The notes beneath the pieces were generated by a model, which worked only from the letters and a program-made list of their open reading frames with translations, had not been told where the DNA came from and ran no database searches. The translations under genes were made by a program, and so were the position numbers. A DNA stretch of 64,000 bases from positions 1 to 64,000 of the forward strand of contig LUVW01000028.1 in the NCBI GenBank assembly GCA_001661515.1, in the 5' to 3' direction. Position 1 is the stretch's first letter, and every line of letters starts with the position of its first letter. Positions 1-12,700 of this stretch are shown here, one piece after another. The DNA comes from Capniomyces stellatus. Taxonomy: Eukaryota; Kickxellomycota; Harpellomycetes; Harpellales; Legeriomycetaceae.

Positions 1-1300
1 CATGTATTTTAACCCTAATCGTGTAATGTGGGCCTGAGCTAAGACAACTTGGGTTCAGTTTTCCGAAATGCAAAAAATGCACACGTCTATCGTGAGTCTT
101 GCCACTGCCACTCTCTAGACAATATTCTGGTGCTAAAACGAGCCTATTGGTCATAAACACGGTGCCACAATCTTCGCATCTCAAAAAAGCCCTTGGTATA
201 TAAATTCTCCCAACTGCTGAAAAGTTGTTCAGAGTTCCAGCTCTTCTTCAAGTTATTTGCTTACTTAATTCATATCCCAACTTCACATTCCCAACACCAA
301 CATTGCTGCCATAGTCGCAACGACCTGGGACAAGGTTAAAATATTTTTGGTCATTGTTTTTAATATTTTAGATCCTCTTTTTTCTTTTTCTCGTTCTTTT
401 TTGAAAGAAAAATTGTATAAATAATCACTAATTCTAACCCATGGCGCCAACTTTTGAGAATGTAGGCAACCAAGTCTAAAACAGCAACTTTCTTGTACCA
501 AAACTATGGTTGATATCGCTTGCAAACTAGTGAATTTGTTGATTGGTTGTAGTACTAGTAGCAGCACCTGGTTGTTACAAACCACTCTATTTTTCCACAC
601 TTCCATGTCCACTATAGCAGCCTAGTTTAGCTGTTTTTTCTATTTTTCTAAATATCTAGCCTGTTTGGGCTTTATAAGGAATAGATCAGGAAAGCATATT
701 ACGATAACTACTTTTCTGAAGCTGGATCTTTTTTTCCTTGGAGTATCTTGATATGTCGTGGATTAATTCTAACTACAGGGAATGGTATATGCTTTAACGG
801 TTTTCCTATCACAGGGTTTTTTATCCGAAAAGCTACGAGTACCATATTTTCTTTTACTATATTTTATTATACACACTACTACTAACATCTTATTATTACA
901 GACATCTATTCTTGCGCATTGATAGGCCGTGCCGATGGGGCAATAACTGAATACAATAGCTCTTTTGCTACAAAGAGTCTTTGTGATCAATAGGGTGCTT
1001 GATTTCAATAGATAATCTTTTTATTCTAACTACATTTATTACATATTATCTATTATCTTAATACTTTAAGCCATTAGGGAACCTTTTTGATAAAGTGTTT
1101 TTACTAATGAATAGTGTCTCAGTTTATATACAGCTATAGCGCGCTGTGTGAGTACAGTGTGATTAGGGTCTTTTCTAAAAATGTCAAATGTCTACTCTGA
1201 ATAAACATTATAACTATACACATACTTGTGTTGTCTGAGATTAGCAAATTTTCACCACAACAATACTACTACGGCTGCTATTACTATTAATACTACAACA

Positions 1301-1383
<83 letters not shown>

Positions 1384-1816
1384 AGCTACAGCTACTATTA
1401 CAGCTACAACTACAACTATTATTGATATTATTATTATTACTACTACTAATCCCTCTTTGGATTAAAATACAAGCAACATCACAAGTACGCCTACTAGTAA
1501 AGAAAATACTCTAGGTACTGAAATCAAATCATAATATAGAAAATTTAGGTACAGTTCTGTCAAAAAGCTGACGACAGCTACTTTAATTGTTTAATAACTT
1601 TAAATCACCTCTCTTTTAATAGTCTGACTTTCTTGGTTGTTGCAAATAAACTTGGCCCAACAAATGTTAGATTATAAATATTTCTAGATTAACGAGACCA
1701 CACGCTGTGTGTGTTTTACTTATTGACATATTTGACACGGACTTTGTGAATTATAATTAATATATTTACATGTATAGCGAATTGGATAAGAAAAGAAGTG
1801 TATATAAAGTATAAAA
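1..1816. other. AT-rich intergenic region
   Basis: No supportable gene. Short reading frames here lack family resemblance, splice support or codon bias. The only distinct element is the trinucleotide microsatellite near 1.3 kb, listed separately. The right end is the 3' flank of the minus-strand 7TM-RGS gene. Confidence 0.6.
1301..1383. repeat. (ACT)n trinucleotide microsatellite
   Basis: About 83 bases of uninterrupted ACT/TAC repeat, nearly 28 copies, flanked from about 1263 to 1450 by degenerate ACA, GCT and ATT triplets. One plus-strand frame reads as poly-threonine, but it has no coding context and I do not call it a gene. Confidence 0.95.
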
Positions 1817-3646
1817 CTACAATCTTTTAAGCATGACTGGGTAAGTATTCTCATACAGATTCTTAAGTACTTCCTCCAAGACTTCATCAAACACGCCAAG
1901 AGTAAACGCACCTTTGCTCTTTTGATTTTTGATTGGGACAAAGAATTTATCGGCTACATTTACAGCCAAAAGAGCGTTTTCGTCAATGTATTTTCCATAA
2001 AACCCTTGGTATCTTTCCATTAGTCTCTTTGGCACTCTGGTCAGTTTGGAAGTTGATCTTTCGGTAAAGCCTTCTAACTCGTTAAGTTTTTGGATATCAG
2101 GCATCAATTTCATGCTATACACAGCCTCAGCGATTGTTCCAGGGAGAGGTGGGACCAACTCGCCTGAAATAAGTTTGTAGAAATCAATGTCTTTGTACAG
2201 TTCCAGAGAGTTGGTTGATCCAATTGATACAATACTATGTCTTTTTTCGTCGTTTTCGTCAGATTTGCTAGAGTCGATGCTCTTTCTGAATCCGTCACCC
2301 TCACCGCCATGATCGTCAGTGGTTGAGATAATATATGAGCACACAATGTACTTTAAAGTTTGGTAATCTTTTAAAAACTCAATGTTCTCGGGACAGAAGG
2401 TTTCAGATGCAGCCTTAATGAGTCTAAGGAATCCTTCGGGGTAAGCCAAAAGACCCTCAAACTGCTCCTTCTTTGATGCAGCAGCCTTTTTATCAGCACC
2501 ACTGCCTTTCTTTCTGGAAAAGATATCAAAGGATCTGTTTAGCTTGATAAGAGGAACGAACACAACAAGGATATACTGGATAAGTAGTACAAAGATAAGG
2601 AAAACCGATCCTGTAGCTACCATAATTTCTTCCAAAAACACAAGATTGTTGTAGGCATTGGCGCAAATAAACGCCAAACAAGTAGATACCATAGTGGTTA
2701 TAAGTTCAACCTGCAACCCAAAAGCGTCCTTGAATCCAACACAGAGAATAACCAACGGAACAAATGTTGTAAACGTGATTCCCATAACAATGTATGTGTA
2801 GTACATGGGTGGTGCTATTCCAGATACACACGTGTAACTGATTGGCACGACGGTGTAATTCTCGTAGGTTGAAAAGTAGATTGACAACCCAATTCCAAAA
2901 GCCAAGACAAACATACATGTCACAAAGTAGTTTCTGGTTCTGATCAAATCAATGATTCTATTGTTAGCTGTCATTCTGAACTGGATCTCCCTTTGTTTTT
3001 CTTCAATATCGTTTGGGTATGTACTGTTGAATAGAAATCTTCTGTAGTATCTAAAAAATGATCTTTTCTTAATAATCGCCAACGTGATATTTTTTTCATC
3101 AATGTTAGGATCCTCGATTGCCTCAGTGATTACGCTTGAAATCGCATTTTTGTACATACTAAGTCTTAGCTGGCAAATGTAATGAATAGCCCGGAACACC
3201 ATAGTAAAACAGAAAATTGGAAATGCTGTGTTACCCGCCCACACTTTCAAAAAACAAGGATAATCCGGTGTAAAAGCCTCGATAGCCATTAGATTCAAGT
3301 TATAAATCAACCCTGAAAACACAATGACCAATGTCATGGACTTTTGCTTGAATTTAAATTCGTTGGTGTTCTTTGCAGCTTTTACGTAGAAAAAAGTTGT
3401 CGAAATTACAAATATTGACCACAGTGTTCCAAAAACTATCCAGAAAATACGCTTGGGCTTTATAACAAGTAGATACTCGTACTTTAGGGATTCGTAATTG
3501 TCACCTGAAATGTCACTTCCAAAGAAATTTAGGTATTGCTGAAAATGTTCTATATCCTCTTCATCCTGGGTTTTGGAGTAAGCGAACTTTGCTACTGTGA
3601 GAAACAACGTAGCCAGACTTAATAGCCTGCTTCTTAGCTTAATCAT
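1817..3646 (-). CDS. Seven-transmembrane protein with C-terminal RGS domain
   Basis: An intronless 609-residue protein. The N-terminus (about 1-25) is basic then hydrophobic, like a signal peptide or anchor. Seven hydrophobic helices follow at about 66-87, 104-122, 137-157, 239-259, 282-303, 313-332 and 341-366. A cytosolic RGS domain spans about 396-607: it begins with FEGLLAYPEGF and carries FCPENIEFLKDY, the usual EN-x-x-F helix. RGS domains accelerate GTP hydrolysis by G-alpha subunits, so the protein probably couples a membrane receptor module to G-protein shut-off, as in fungal GprK-type proteins and plant RGS1. The RGS fold is interrupted by a charged insertion at about 440-475 (rich in S, D, K). 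The ligand cannot be inferred. The ATG at 3646 is preceded by AT-rich DNA and begins the hydrophobic leader. Confidence 0.85.
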   Translation of the reverse strand: MIKLRSRLLSLATLFLTVAKFAYSKTQDEEDIEHFQQYLNFFGSDISGDNYESLKYEYLLVIKPKRIFWIVFGTLWSIFVISTTFFYVKAAKNTNEFKFKQKSMTLVIVFSGLIYNLNLMAIEAFTPDYPCFLKVWAGNTAFPIFCFTMVFRAIHYICQLRLSMYKNAISSVITEAIEDPNIDEKNITLAIIKKRSFFRYYRRFLFNSTYPNDIEEKQREIQFRMTANNRIIDLIRTRNYFVTCMFVLAFGIGLSIYFSTYENYTVVPISYTCVSGIAPPMYYTYIVMGITFTTFVPLVILCVGFKDAFGLQVELITTMVSTCLAFICANAYNNLVFLEEIMVATGSVFLIFVLLIQYILVVFVPLIKLNRSFDIFSRKKGSGADKKAAASKKEQFEGLLAYPEGFLRLIKAASETFCPENIEFLKDYQTLKYIVCSYIISTTDDHGGEGDGFRKSIDSSKSDENDEKRHSIVSIGSTNSLELYKDIDFYKLISGELVPPLPGTIAEAVYSMKLMPDIQKLNELEGFTERSTSKLTRVPKRLMERYQGFYGKYIDENALLAVNVADKFFVPIKNQKSKGAFTLGVFDEVLEEVLKNLYENTYPVMLKRL

Positions 3647-4038
3647 TTTTGTCCTATTACTGCTAAGCTATATTAAATTAGTTTAAATTAGTTTAAATTA
3701 TTTATCAAATATTTACAAATACTAAATTGATCGAGTAATTACTATTACTTGTACAAATAGATACAAATAGTATATCAAGTAATCTATAAAAAAGTTATCT
3801 GACGGGAGTTTTGGATATATTCTTGCTTGCCCTATTTATATAAATGCCTTTTTTTTGTTGTAAATATCAAAATGTTACACTTGCTGCACTAAACTTTAGG
3901 TGTATATCAATACGTGTTAGCTAAACATACTCACATTGGATCTTTTGCCTAATTACTGACCTTTAAAATATTGTAATTTTGCAATAATAGAGTTTTATGG
4001 ATAGTTCGATCGATCTCTGCCAGTCGGTGTATGTAAAG

Positions 4039-4083
4039 CACATTTGTAGAACACATTTGTAGTGCACATTTGTAGAGCACATT
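4039..4083. repeat. 13-bp tandem repeat, about 3.5 copies
   Basis: The core CACATTTGTAG recurs at 4039, 4052 and 4065 with exact 13-base spacing, and a partial copy begins at 4078. The two bases between cores vary. Confidence 0.9.
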
Positions 4084-5736
4084 CAACACAAACTTTTCTC
4101 TAATTGCATTTATTAATTGGAAGAAATATAACAGCAAAGCTACACTTGGCTCCAAACTTGAGTGTTGTGCTAGATGAGCAAATTAAAAAAGGCGTCAACA
4201 AAATAATATATTATATTTGACAGGTGTTGGTACTGTTTGATTAAATGTATTATCAATATTTCTCAACAAACATAATGGCATTGCTGACCAAGGTAATACT
4301 ATTTAGACTTGACCAAAAGTACTCAGAGATCATTTTATCTGACATAGTAAATCTACTGCTGATGGGTAAAATAAAATAGTATGCTGGCTATTTGGCCATG
4401 TAAACTTTTTGCAAACATTAGTGCAGATTTTTTTCAAGATTTGATTGCCAAAGTGCTCGCAACTAGTGAAAAGGTAAACAAAAATATTCATGCATATAAA
4501 TACAGCCTATTTAAACCAATCTAAACTCGATCCTTTGCCATTTGATCTTTTATTTGGTTTTTGGCGCGCAGTGTTGGCTTTGATTTTAGTCTTTTTAGTT
4601 TTTTATTATTATTATTATTATTGAATTATAATTCTTATTTTTGGTACTGTTTTTGCTTTATCTTGATCCAGTACATGCTTGCAAAGTAATGAAGTAATGT
4701 CGAGTTTCCGGTTATACACTAACAAGCAAAAAATAACAAACATCTAAATAATAATTAACCTGCTCAATATGATACGCTGGGAAATTATTCATTTGTTGTT
4801 TAATGTTGAGCAGTTGTCCTTTCGCTATCATTGTTGAATGTTGAACAATACTCTTGTTTTTTTTGTTTTTTTCTTTGTTTTATTAGGTTTACTGGTATTT
4901 GAGAATCATACTAGATAAATAATAATATACAAAACAACTGAACTGCACTTTAGGTACACTTTGTTACTGGTTATTGAATATTCTGTTTAGATCTTTGCAA
5001 TGTGCCTCTCAAATTTTGTGGGCAATTAAATCTCCCCTTTTATTTCCGACCTTGGCCATTCATTTCTATTTAAAGCTACAAAGGATCAACTAGTTGCCAC
5101 AACTCGTATTAGATACAACAGCTGTGGTAATGGTTTGTTTTAAACACCAAGTTGTTGTAAATGTTACAACATGTAACAACAAATCATGAGGGCTCTTGAA
5201 TCAATTGATAGCAAGCGTAGCCAAATATAGCGACTTTTTATTTGACTGAGTCCATCTTTATGCTTTCAGGCTGTCCATCTACCTCTATAAAGCTTACCTA
5301 TACTTGGCTCAGGCTTGATGAACTAAAATACCTAAATTAATTTTACTAGATCAACTGGATTGATCGCCACAAATGTGTGTTTACTCTGTTTCAATAATAA
5401 AAAAAAGTTAAAAAAAAAAGCGGGCTTAATCTGGTACATCTTATTCGAAATCAAAAATAAATAATAATTCCAATAAAAAAAAACAAAAAAAAATAATAAA
5501 AGTCGAATCAACACTACTCAATGTAAATACAAACTATACTGGCCAATAAAGACAAAGAACATAAAATTTAAAAATAAATTAACCCATCGTTTAGAATTAT
5601 TGTTCGCTATACCAAACTTAATCATCAGCGACTGGGCAGCCTTACAAAAAAGTTTGATCGTCAAAACTTGGTCAAATAAGGTCAAACCCAATTTACTTGT
5701 ATTAAATACGTTAGTAAAACAATCATACAATCTAAT

Positions 5737-5790
5737 ATACCACTATACCACTATACCACTATACCACTATACCACTATACCACTATACCA
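5737..5790. repeat. Octamer tandem repeat (ATACCACT), about 6.75 copies
   Basis: Six perfect copies of ATACCACT in a row from 5737, followed by ATACCA. It lies within the promoter side of the chitin synthase gene, about 800 bases upstream of its ATG. Confidence 0.95.
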
Positions 5791-6583
5791 TAGTTTAGAA
5801 ATATATCTTTCAAATGTACTAAACAACATACGCTATTAGTAAAGCGACACTCAAACCCAAGATAGTAAAAAATACAATTCAATCTGGAATTTCACTACTA
5901 TTTATCGAAACCAATCCGTAATATTTTTTTTTTATCGAAATTATCCGTGATGTTTTTGTTACGCAAAATAGTGGATCAAACCCCGCTTAACCTATTTGCA
6001 CTAGTCCCTTTACCTTTTATATTATTGACTGTACCAAGTTAAAATGCCTATTTAAAAAAAGGCTATATAAAAAAAACTCATAAAAACAAACCGTTGACTA
6101 CCCTGTATATTATGCATGAGCATGCATTAATGCTGCACAAAAAAGTGCGACTAGAAAGCAGTTCGCCTTATAGCCAAAGAAATAGGCCATTTCGAGCTAT
6201 TAGGTCTTTTATTGAGCCCAAAACTTGAAATAAATGGTCATTTAATAACACAAACAATAGTAATAATAATAGCAATAGTAATAGTAATAGTAATGAAATT
6301 AACTTGAAATAAACCGTCATGAAAGTATTTAGAGCATTAGATGTGATTGCGAGTGTTATAAATAGCAAAAGTAAATAATACGTACAAAGTTATTAAAATT
6401 GCAACGTGTAAATGGTGAAAACCGAGATAGATAAATAAAAGGCTCAGATCTAGTAGGATTATAAATAAAGGGGAACAGTGTTGCCATTTTAAATGATATC
6501 AAAACAATGCAAATACTTGTAAACCGTTAAAATATATATCGCCATAAACTTGAGCAATCTTCCTGAAGCATTTGTAGAGTAAT

Positions 6584-9309
6584 ATGGCTATCCCGATTTT
6601 GGGAAAAAATAACGATTCAAGTGGTGGAAATTATGACGACAAATATGGCTACAGCCACAATAACAACTACAATAACAATAACAACCACGACTACAGTGAT
6701 ACAGCTCCATTATCCACTTTAAACTTTAGAAATGAGCGGAATGGTTCTAAAAGAGTGAACTGTGAAAAAGACAAGAGTTACATCGGACATTCTGCAGTTT
6801 ATAACACCAACCAGGATGTTGGCCAATTAGTGGATATTAAAATAAACTCTGCTTTAACCCCAAATACAAACGTAAACACTTTGCTGGGACATAGCTTCAA
6901 TCAGGAAAACTATTTTAACAGAATAAGACAGTTGGTACAAATTGAGCTCACCTCCGGCAACCTGGTACTGGAATGTCCGGTTCCAGAAAAAGTTTTGAAA
7001 GCTGGAAGATACTCTCAAGGCACTGAGTTTACACATATGAGGTACACTGCCTGCACCTGTGATCCTGACGAGTTTGTGCATAGAAATTATCAGCTCCGGC
7101 AAAATCAATATGGACGAAGCACTGAGATATTTATAGTGTTAACTATGTATAACGAGGGCATGGACCTGTTTAACCAAACATTTAGGGCAATTATTAAGAA
7201 TATCAGATATTTTTGCTTAAGGTCCAGAAGCAAAACCTGGGGGCGAGACTCGTGGAAGAAAATAGTTGTTTGTATAGTATCGGATGGTCGAGCAAAAGTA
7301 GATAAAAATGTTCTAGACGTATTGGGAATAATGGGGGTGTACGAAGAAGGTAAAAACAGCCAAACTAAATTGCGATTACTGGTATAGCGGAATTTACCGT
7401 TGTTTTTGCGCATTTGGACAAGACGCAATAACCGTTTGATGTACCTGAACAAATAAATAAAGTAAAGTATTACAATTCCAATTATTACTAATTGGACCTA
7501 GGGATTATGCAGAATACAGTTAGAGGGAAGGCTGTTGAAGCGCATTTGTTTGAGTATACCAGCCAGATCTATGTAGACAGCAAAAAAAACATTCGCGGGC
7601 CAGGAAAGAGGTTTTCGCCTGTCCAAGTGCTATTTTGTCTGAAGGAAAAAAATGCTAAAAAGATCAATTCACACCGCTGGTTTTTCAACGCCTTTTCGCC
7701 ATTGTTGCAGCCAAACGTGTGTGTGCTTGTGGATATAGGTACAAAACCCAACGACTCGTCTATTTACCACCTATGGAAAGCCTTTGACAAAGACCCCAAG
7801 GTAGCAGGCGCTTGTGGCGAGATATGCGTGGACACAGGCAGTGGGTGTATTAATATTTTTAACCCACTAGTAGCAATTCAAAATTTTGAGTACAAGATAT
7901 CAAACATACTGGATAAACCACTAGAGTCGGTGCTTGGATACATATCAGTGCTCCCGGGTGCATTCTCTGCGTATAGATATCAAGCTCTCCAGAACACAGA
8001 CATAGACGAAGGGCCACTTTCTGCGTATTTTAAAGGCGAGCTGATGCACTCTGGGCTGGCAACCTGTGGCATATTTGAGGCAAACATGTATTTGGCAGAA
8101 GACAGAATACTCTGCTTTGAGCTGGTTGCAAAAAGGGACCACAATTATGTTTTAAAGTACGTAAAGTCGGCAAAAGCGGTAACCGATGTGCCTGAAACTT
8201 TAAGCGAACTAATTTCTCAAAGACGGAGATGGCTTAACGGGTCGTTCTTTGCCACATTCTATGCTATCTTCCATTGGTACAGAATGATATATACCTCACA
8301 CAACATTCTACGTTTAGCTCTGCTGTTTGTTGACATATCGTATCACTTTATAAATATGGTTTTCAACTGGTTTTCGCTTTCTAACTTTTACCTGGCCTTC
8401 TACTTTATGTCGGAAAACGTCAAACGCTTGGCAAGAAAATCGCGCAACAACGATCCCTTTTATGGGTATTCCGTCATAGTAATTGAGGCAATCCGGCTGC
8501 TGTACCAGTTTGTGCTTATTACCATATTTATTATCGCATTGGGCAACAGACCCCAAGGCACCCGGTTTGTTTACAGCCTCTCGGTTGCAGTTCTTTCAGT
8601 GATTATGATTATTTTAATTTACATATCGCTGTTCTCAATGGTCCATAAACTTTCTTCTATTAGTCTGAACATTGGATACGAAATTCTGCTTGATTCCTAT
8701 TTCCGCAACATCATCATCACCACGGTCACTACCTTTGGCGTGTATGTCTTTTCAGCAGTGCTCTACTTTGAACCCTGGCATATGTTTACAAGCTTCTTCC
8801 AATATCTGATCTGGGTCCCCTCCTCTATCAACATTTTGGCAGTCTATGCGTTCTGCAACATACACGACGTTTCTTGGGGCACAAAGGGCGACTCGGCGAC
8901 ATCCAATGACCTGGGCCACGTCAAGATTGAAAAAAAAGGAAACAAAGAAATTGCACATTTGAATATTGCTGCTAATCAAACCGATGTTAACTCAAACTAC
9001 GAAAACCATATCACACGCCTAAAATCAACCATCCCCAGGTCTAAGCCAGTACCAGATACGCATACTGTTCGAGAAGACAGAAACAAACTATTTCGAACAA
9101 ATTTGGTGTTGTTTTGGGTGTTTTCCAATATCTCTTTTGCCTTTGCTCTTTCTAGCACCTGGTTTGACAAATATTTGGTTTATATTGACAAATCCCGATC
9201 CTTTAACCCCTACTTGTCATTCATGTTTTGGAGTATAGCATCGCTGTCAATATTCCGCTTCATATTGTCAACTATATACATATTCCATCACTATCTATTT
9301 TCCCGCTAA
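6584..9309 (+). CDS. Chitin synthase (division 1, Chs1/Chs2-like)
   Basis: Polymerises UDP-GlcNAc into chitin at the plasma membrane. Two exons, 6584-7349 and 7502-9309, join to 857 codons. The 152-base intron starts GTAAAA, has a TACTAAT-type branch site at 7486-7492 and ends in AG at 7501. Splicing restores the family transition VYEEG to GIMQNTVRGKAV. Visible signatures are IFIVLTMYNEG (N-terminal glycosyltransferase core), IVSDGRAKVD near residue 232, LAEDRIL near 454 (catalytic Asp) and QRRRWLNGS near 495. Several membrane helices fill about 510-720, with two more near the C-terminus. The first 60 residues are Asn/Tyr-rich and probably disordered. The size is close to the usual 850-950 residues of classes I-III. 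The stop at 7387 and the restart are explained by the intron, so the gene is not broken. Confidence 0.95.
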
Positions 9310-9713
9310 AGTAGCAAGTAGTGTTATATGTGGCTTAATTGGTTAATTCTGTGTAGGCTTTTGATGGATGGATTGGTTTCAATCAACTTTAGCGTTATAT
9401 TTCAATTTTATGAAATGTAAAAAAAAACCCCAAGTTTTTTTTTGTTTTTTTCCTCCAAACCTGACTAAAAAGAAATTAAAACCAAGTTTGATTAGTTAAG
9501 AGGTTGGAATGTTAAATAAAAAAAACTAAACTAAGCAAATATCAATATCAATAAAAGTTGAAAGTAAAAAAAAATCAAACTAATTGAAAATGAAAGAACA
9601 AAATTTCCATCTACAGCTTCAGCCTAAAGCTCGATTAACTTTATTGAATAGTGAAATTAGAGTAATTAGTTTTGTATTCCTTATTCGCTGAAAAGAAATA
9701 TGGATCAAAAAAT
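9310..9713. other. Short intergenic spacer
   Basis: AT-rich spacer between the chitin synthase stop and the ATG of the PPR gene, with A- and T-homopolymers. No gene or RNA is seen. Confidence 0.6.
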
Positions 9714-12700
9714 ATGAATAAGCAAAGATACAATGTCAAGGGGGTATTGACAAAGCGCCTATGTTTAGATTCGAATTCCTTGGTTAGATTTAGAGAAAAC
9801 ACGAATAAAATCCGAGCAAATAAGTTGAGGGCAGGGCATCGATATGAGAACTCGATGTGTATGCAAGGTAAAACAAACAAGGTAGAGGAGGATCTTGTTC
9901 AAAGGGCTAAAAGAGAAGGAGTGTTGAATGTGCTGAGTTCATTGGGGTTAAAAGGGTTATACGGCCAAGTTAAGGAGTCGGAAAATAAATTGATAGAGAG
10001 ATACAAAGGTGGTTTGTATCCAGAATATATAAAGGGACTTGATGGAAACAAGAGAATGGAGGAAAAGATTGAAATAGAAAGAAAAGAAAAGAAGGGAAAG
10101 GGAGCAAACAATCAAAGAGAGCAAGGGAAAGGGTATTGGGGTAAAGAGGAAAAGGAGAGCGAATCTGGGGGCAATATTGCAAAAGAGCTACTAGGAGAGC
10201 TAGAGAATAAAAGTAGCAAGCGGAAAGGCAAGAAGAGGGAGATGTGGAAGGCATATGACATGATGCTGCTGCATGGATTTATTAGGGTAATAAGCATGGA
10301 GTTGTGGCAGGAGCTGATAAAAAGCTGTTTGTGGGCTAGAGGCGCTGGGGGAAGAAACGGGAGAATGAGGGAAGAATTGGGGAGAGCGAGGGAAGGTGTG
10401 GAAAAGTTTGTGGATAGAAATGGGCGGGATTACCAAGCTGGGGAATATAATGGGGGTGGAAAGGGGGTTAAAATTAGAGATGTGGTAAGAAGGAGAAGAG
10501 AGGAACAAGATAGGGGGGAGCGAGTAAGGGTTAAAAGCAAGAGAAGGGGAGGGCAGGTTGGAGAGGGTGGAGTTGGGGAAGGGGGGCAGGAATTGGAGGC
10601 AGAGATAAACAAGTCAAGAGCAAAAAACTTTTTGGAGGGAATGTGGCAAAGTGTAAATGAGCAAGAGATGAATAGCAGGAATTGGGGGTGTGAAAGGAAG
10701 GAATTGGGGAGGAAAATGGGAGAGGGGAACTGGAGAGAAGAGAAAAAAGAGGAAGACGAGGCAACGTCGTATTTCCCAGAAACAGTGCGGAACCCGGTTA
10801 GACCAACGGTGAGAGAGTACAATATGGTGTTTGAGGCAATGAGCAAAGCGGAGTCGACAGATAGAGCGGAGATGGAGGGGATGAAAAGACGGATGCAAAA
10901 CCACGGAATAGCAAGCAATTCTAAAACATATTATGAAATGCTGGTGGTGGCAACTAGGAAGAGAGATTGGGGGTGGTTTGAGGGGATTTATGAGGAGGTT
11001 TTGATGGTGAACGAGTGGAGGGTAATTGAAGTGGACGACAAGGTGTGGGCTCAGGTATTGATAGGCAGAATGGAGCAGAAGAACAAAGAAAAGTTTGAAT
11101 TGGTGGCAGAAATGGTAATGAACAAGAAAAAAGGGAATGGGGAAAAAGTAGAAATCGGAAATGGAAATGGAAAAGGAAAGGAAATCGGAAAAGAAACCAA
11201 AACGGATATTTGGAATGCAATTATCCAAGGGTATGGAATGTTTGGGGAAGTGGAGAAGATGATGGAGGCTAAACAAGAAATGGAGAGGCTTGGGGTGAAG
11301 AGGCAGGACTACACATACGGAATAATATTTGATGTTTTGCGGAAGATGTTGAAGGGCAGCAAGAAGGAAAGCGACTACAGGTATGCAATTGAGAATGCAG
11401 CGTGGCAGTACCAGAAAATGGAAGCAGAAGGAATTGAAGCAAACATAATAACACAAACAAACGTTGCAGGGATTCTGTTTCTGGGAGCCAAACACTTGGG
11501 CGCAAACTATCTACCAGCAAGGGCAAAGATTGTCCAGCGGCGGGTGTGGGACGGGCTGGTAGACAAAACAGTTGGTGGACTTGAACTTGAACTTGAACTT
11601 GAACTTGAACTTGAGGAGTTTGAGGAAGTTAAAGACAAAATCAATACTGTTGTTGACCCCTACGCCCTAGCAATGATATTCAATGTGTTCGAGTCCAAAG
11701 GTTTGGCATCTGCTGCCAAATCCACGCTTGACAAAATCGAAACCAACATCTCCAGTCTGGCCCAGGAATCGGCTCGGGGCTCAGCAAACACAGCCCGAGT
11801 TTTCCGGCCAATAGAACGGGTCCCGGTAATCGCAATATCCGCATATCTGGGGGTCTACGTAGGCAACCGGATGTTCTCTGACGCTGTCTACGAGTTCAAC
11901 CGGATAGTTCAGTGGGAATCCATGCGGGCAAACAACAAATTCAGCTCGCCAGTCCTTTTCAACAAAGCAATCACCGCCCTCACCTCCATTGGCGACTACA
12001 GAACCGCCACCTACCTGCTCCATGTCATGAACAATCTTGCCATTGGCCCCACCCTGGAAACTCTCTACCTGTTCCTTAGAAACAAATCCCCGCCCCCTCA
12101 AAGAATGGCTGCCAGATCCGTCACTGTACCCCTGAAAGTTTCCGAAAAGATTTCCTCTATTGCTCTCCCTCTCTTTGCCCACACCTCAGCCCTGCTGTCC
12201 AATCAACCTCCCGCCTCCAGCCAACCAGAATCCACTCCCAACCACACTGGCTTTACCACCGATTTTCCACTAGCTGACTCCACATCTCTGCTACAAAACG
12301 CCATCCTCTCTTCCAAAATCACCACCAGTCTGCTCTCCATTGCCGCCTACCACCGCGTCCAGCTGTTTGCAAAGCACGTGTTCAACAACTTTACCAGACA
12401 CTTTGCCCCAAACATATACGTGTGCAACTCTATGCTTGCTGTCTACATGCGAACAAACGATGTTTCTGGCCTAATCAGCCTTTGGAACCTCATGCTCACT
12501 GAACGCATTTGGCCCAATACCGTCTCCTTCACCATCCTCGCCCACTCTATCTATAGTGCCACTGTTCGCTATTCTTATACCTCTCACACCAATTCTCACA
12601 TCAGTCCTGACCCCATCTCCATATCCTCTTCCCCCTTTAGTAAACTCTCCCCATTCTCCCCAAAAAACTTTTCTGCTACCATTGACGCCCTCGAATCATA

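Larger units (their letters stand above)
3647..6583. other. Divergent intergenic region between the 7TM-RGS and chitin synthase genes
   Basis: About 2.9 kb of AT-rich DNA that must hold both divergent promoters. No supportable gene. It contains two short tandem repeats (4039-4083 and 5737-5790), listed separately, and several A/T homopolymer runs. Confidence 0.6.

Noticed and set aside
1226..1465. Poly-threonine frame over the (ACT)n repeat
   Set aside because: It is created by the microsatellite; there is no upstream or downstream coding sequence or splice signal.
7380..7500. Apparent frameshift or pseudogene in the chitin synthase
   Set aside because: GT/AG ends, a TACTAAT branch site and restoration of the family sequence show a normal 152-base intron.
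10112..11495. Long minus-strand frames, up to 293 codons, under the PPR gene
   Set aside because: These are shadows of the purine-rich coding strand, very rich in Phe/Leu/Ser/Pro. The PPR frame is continuous through them.
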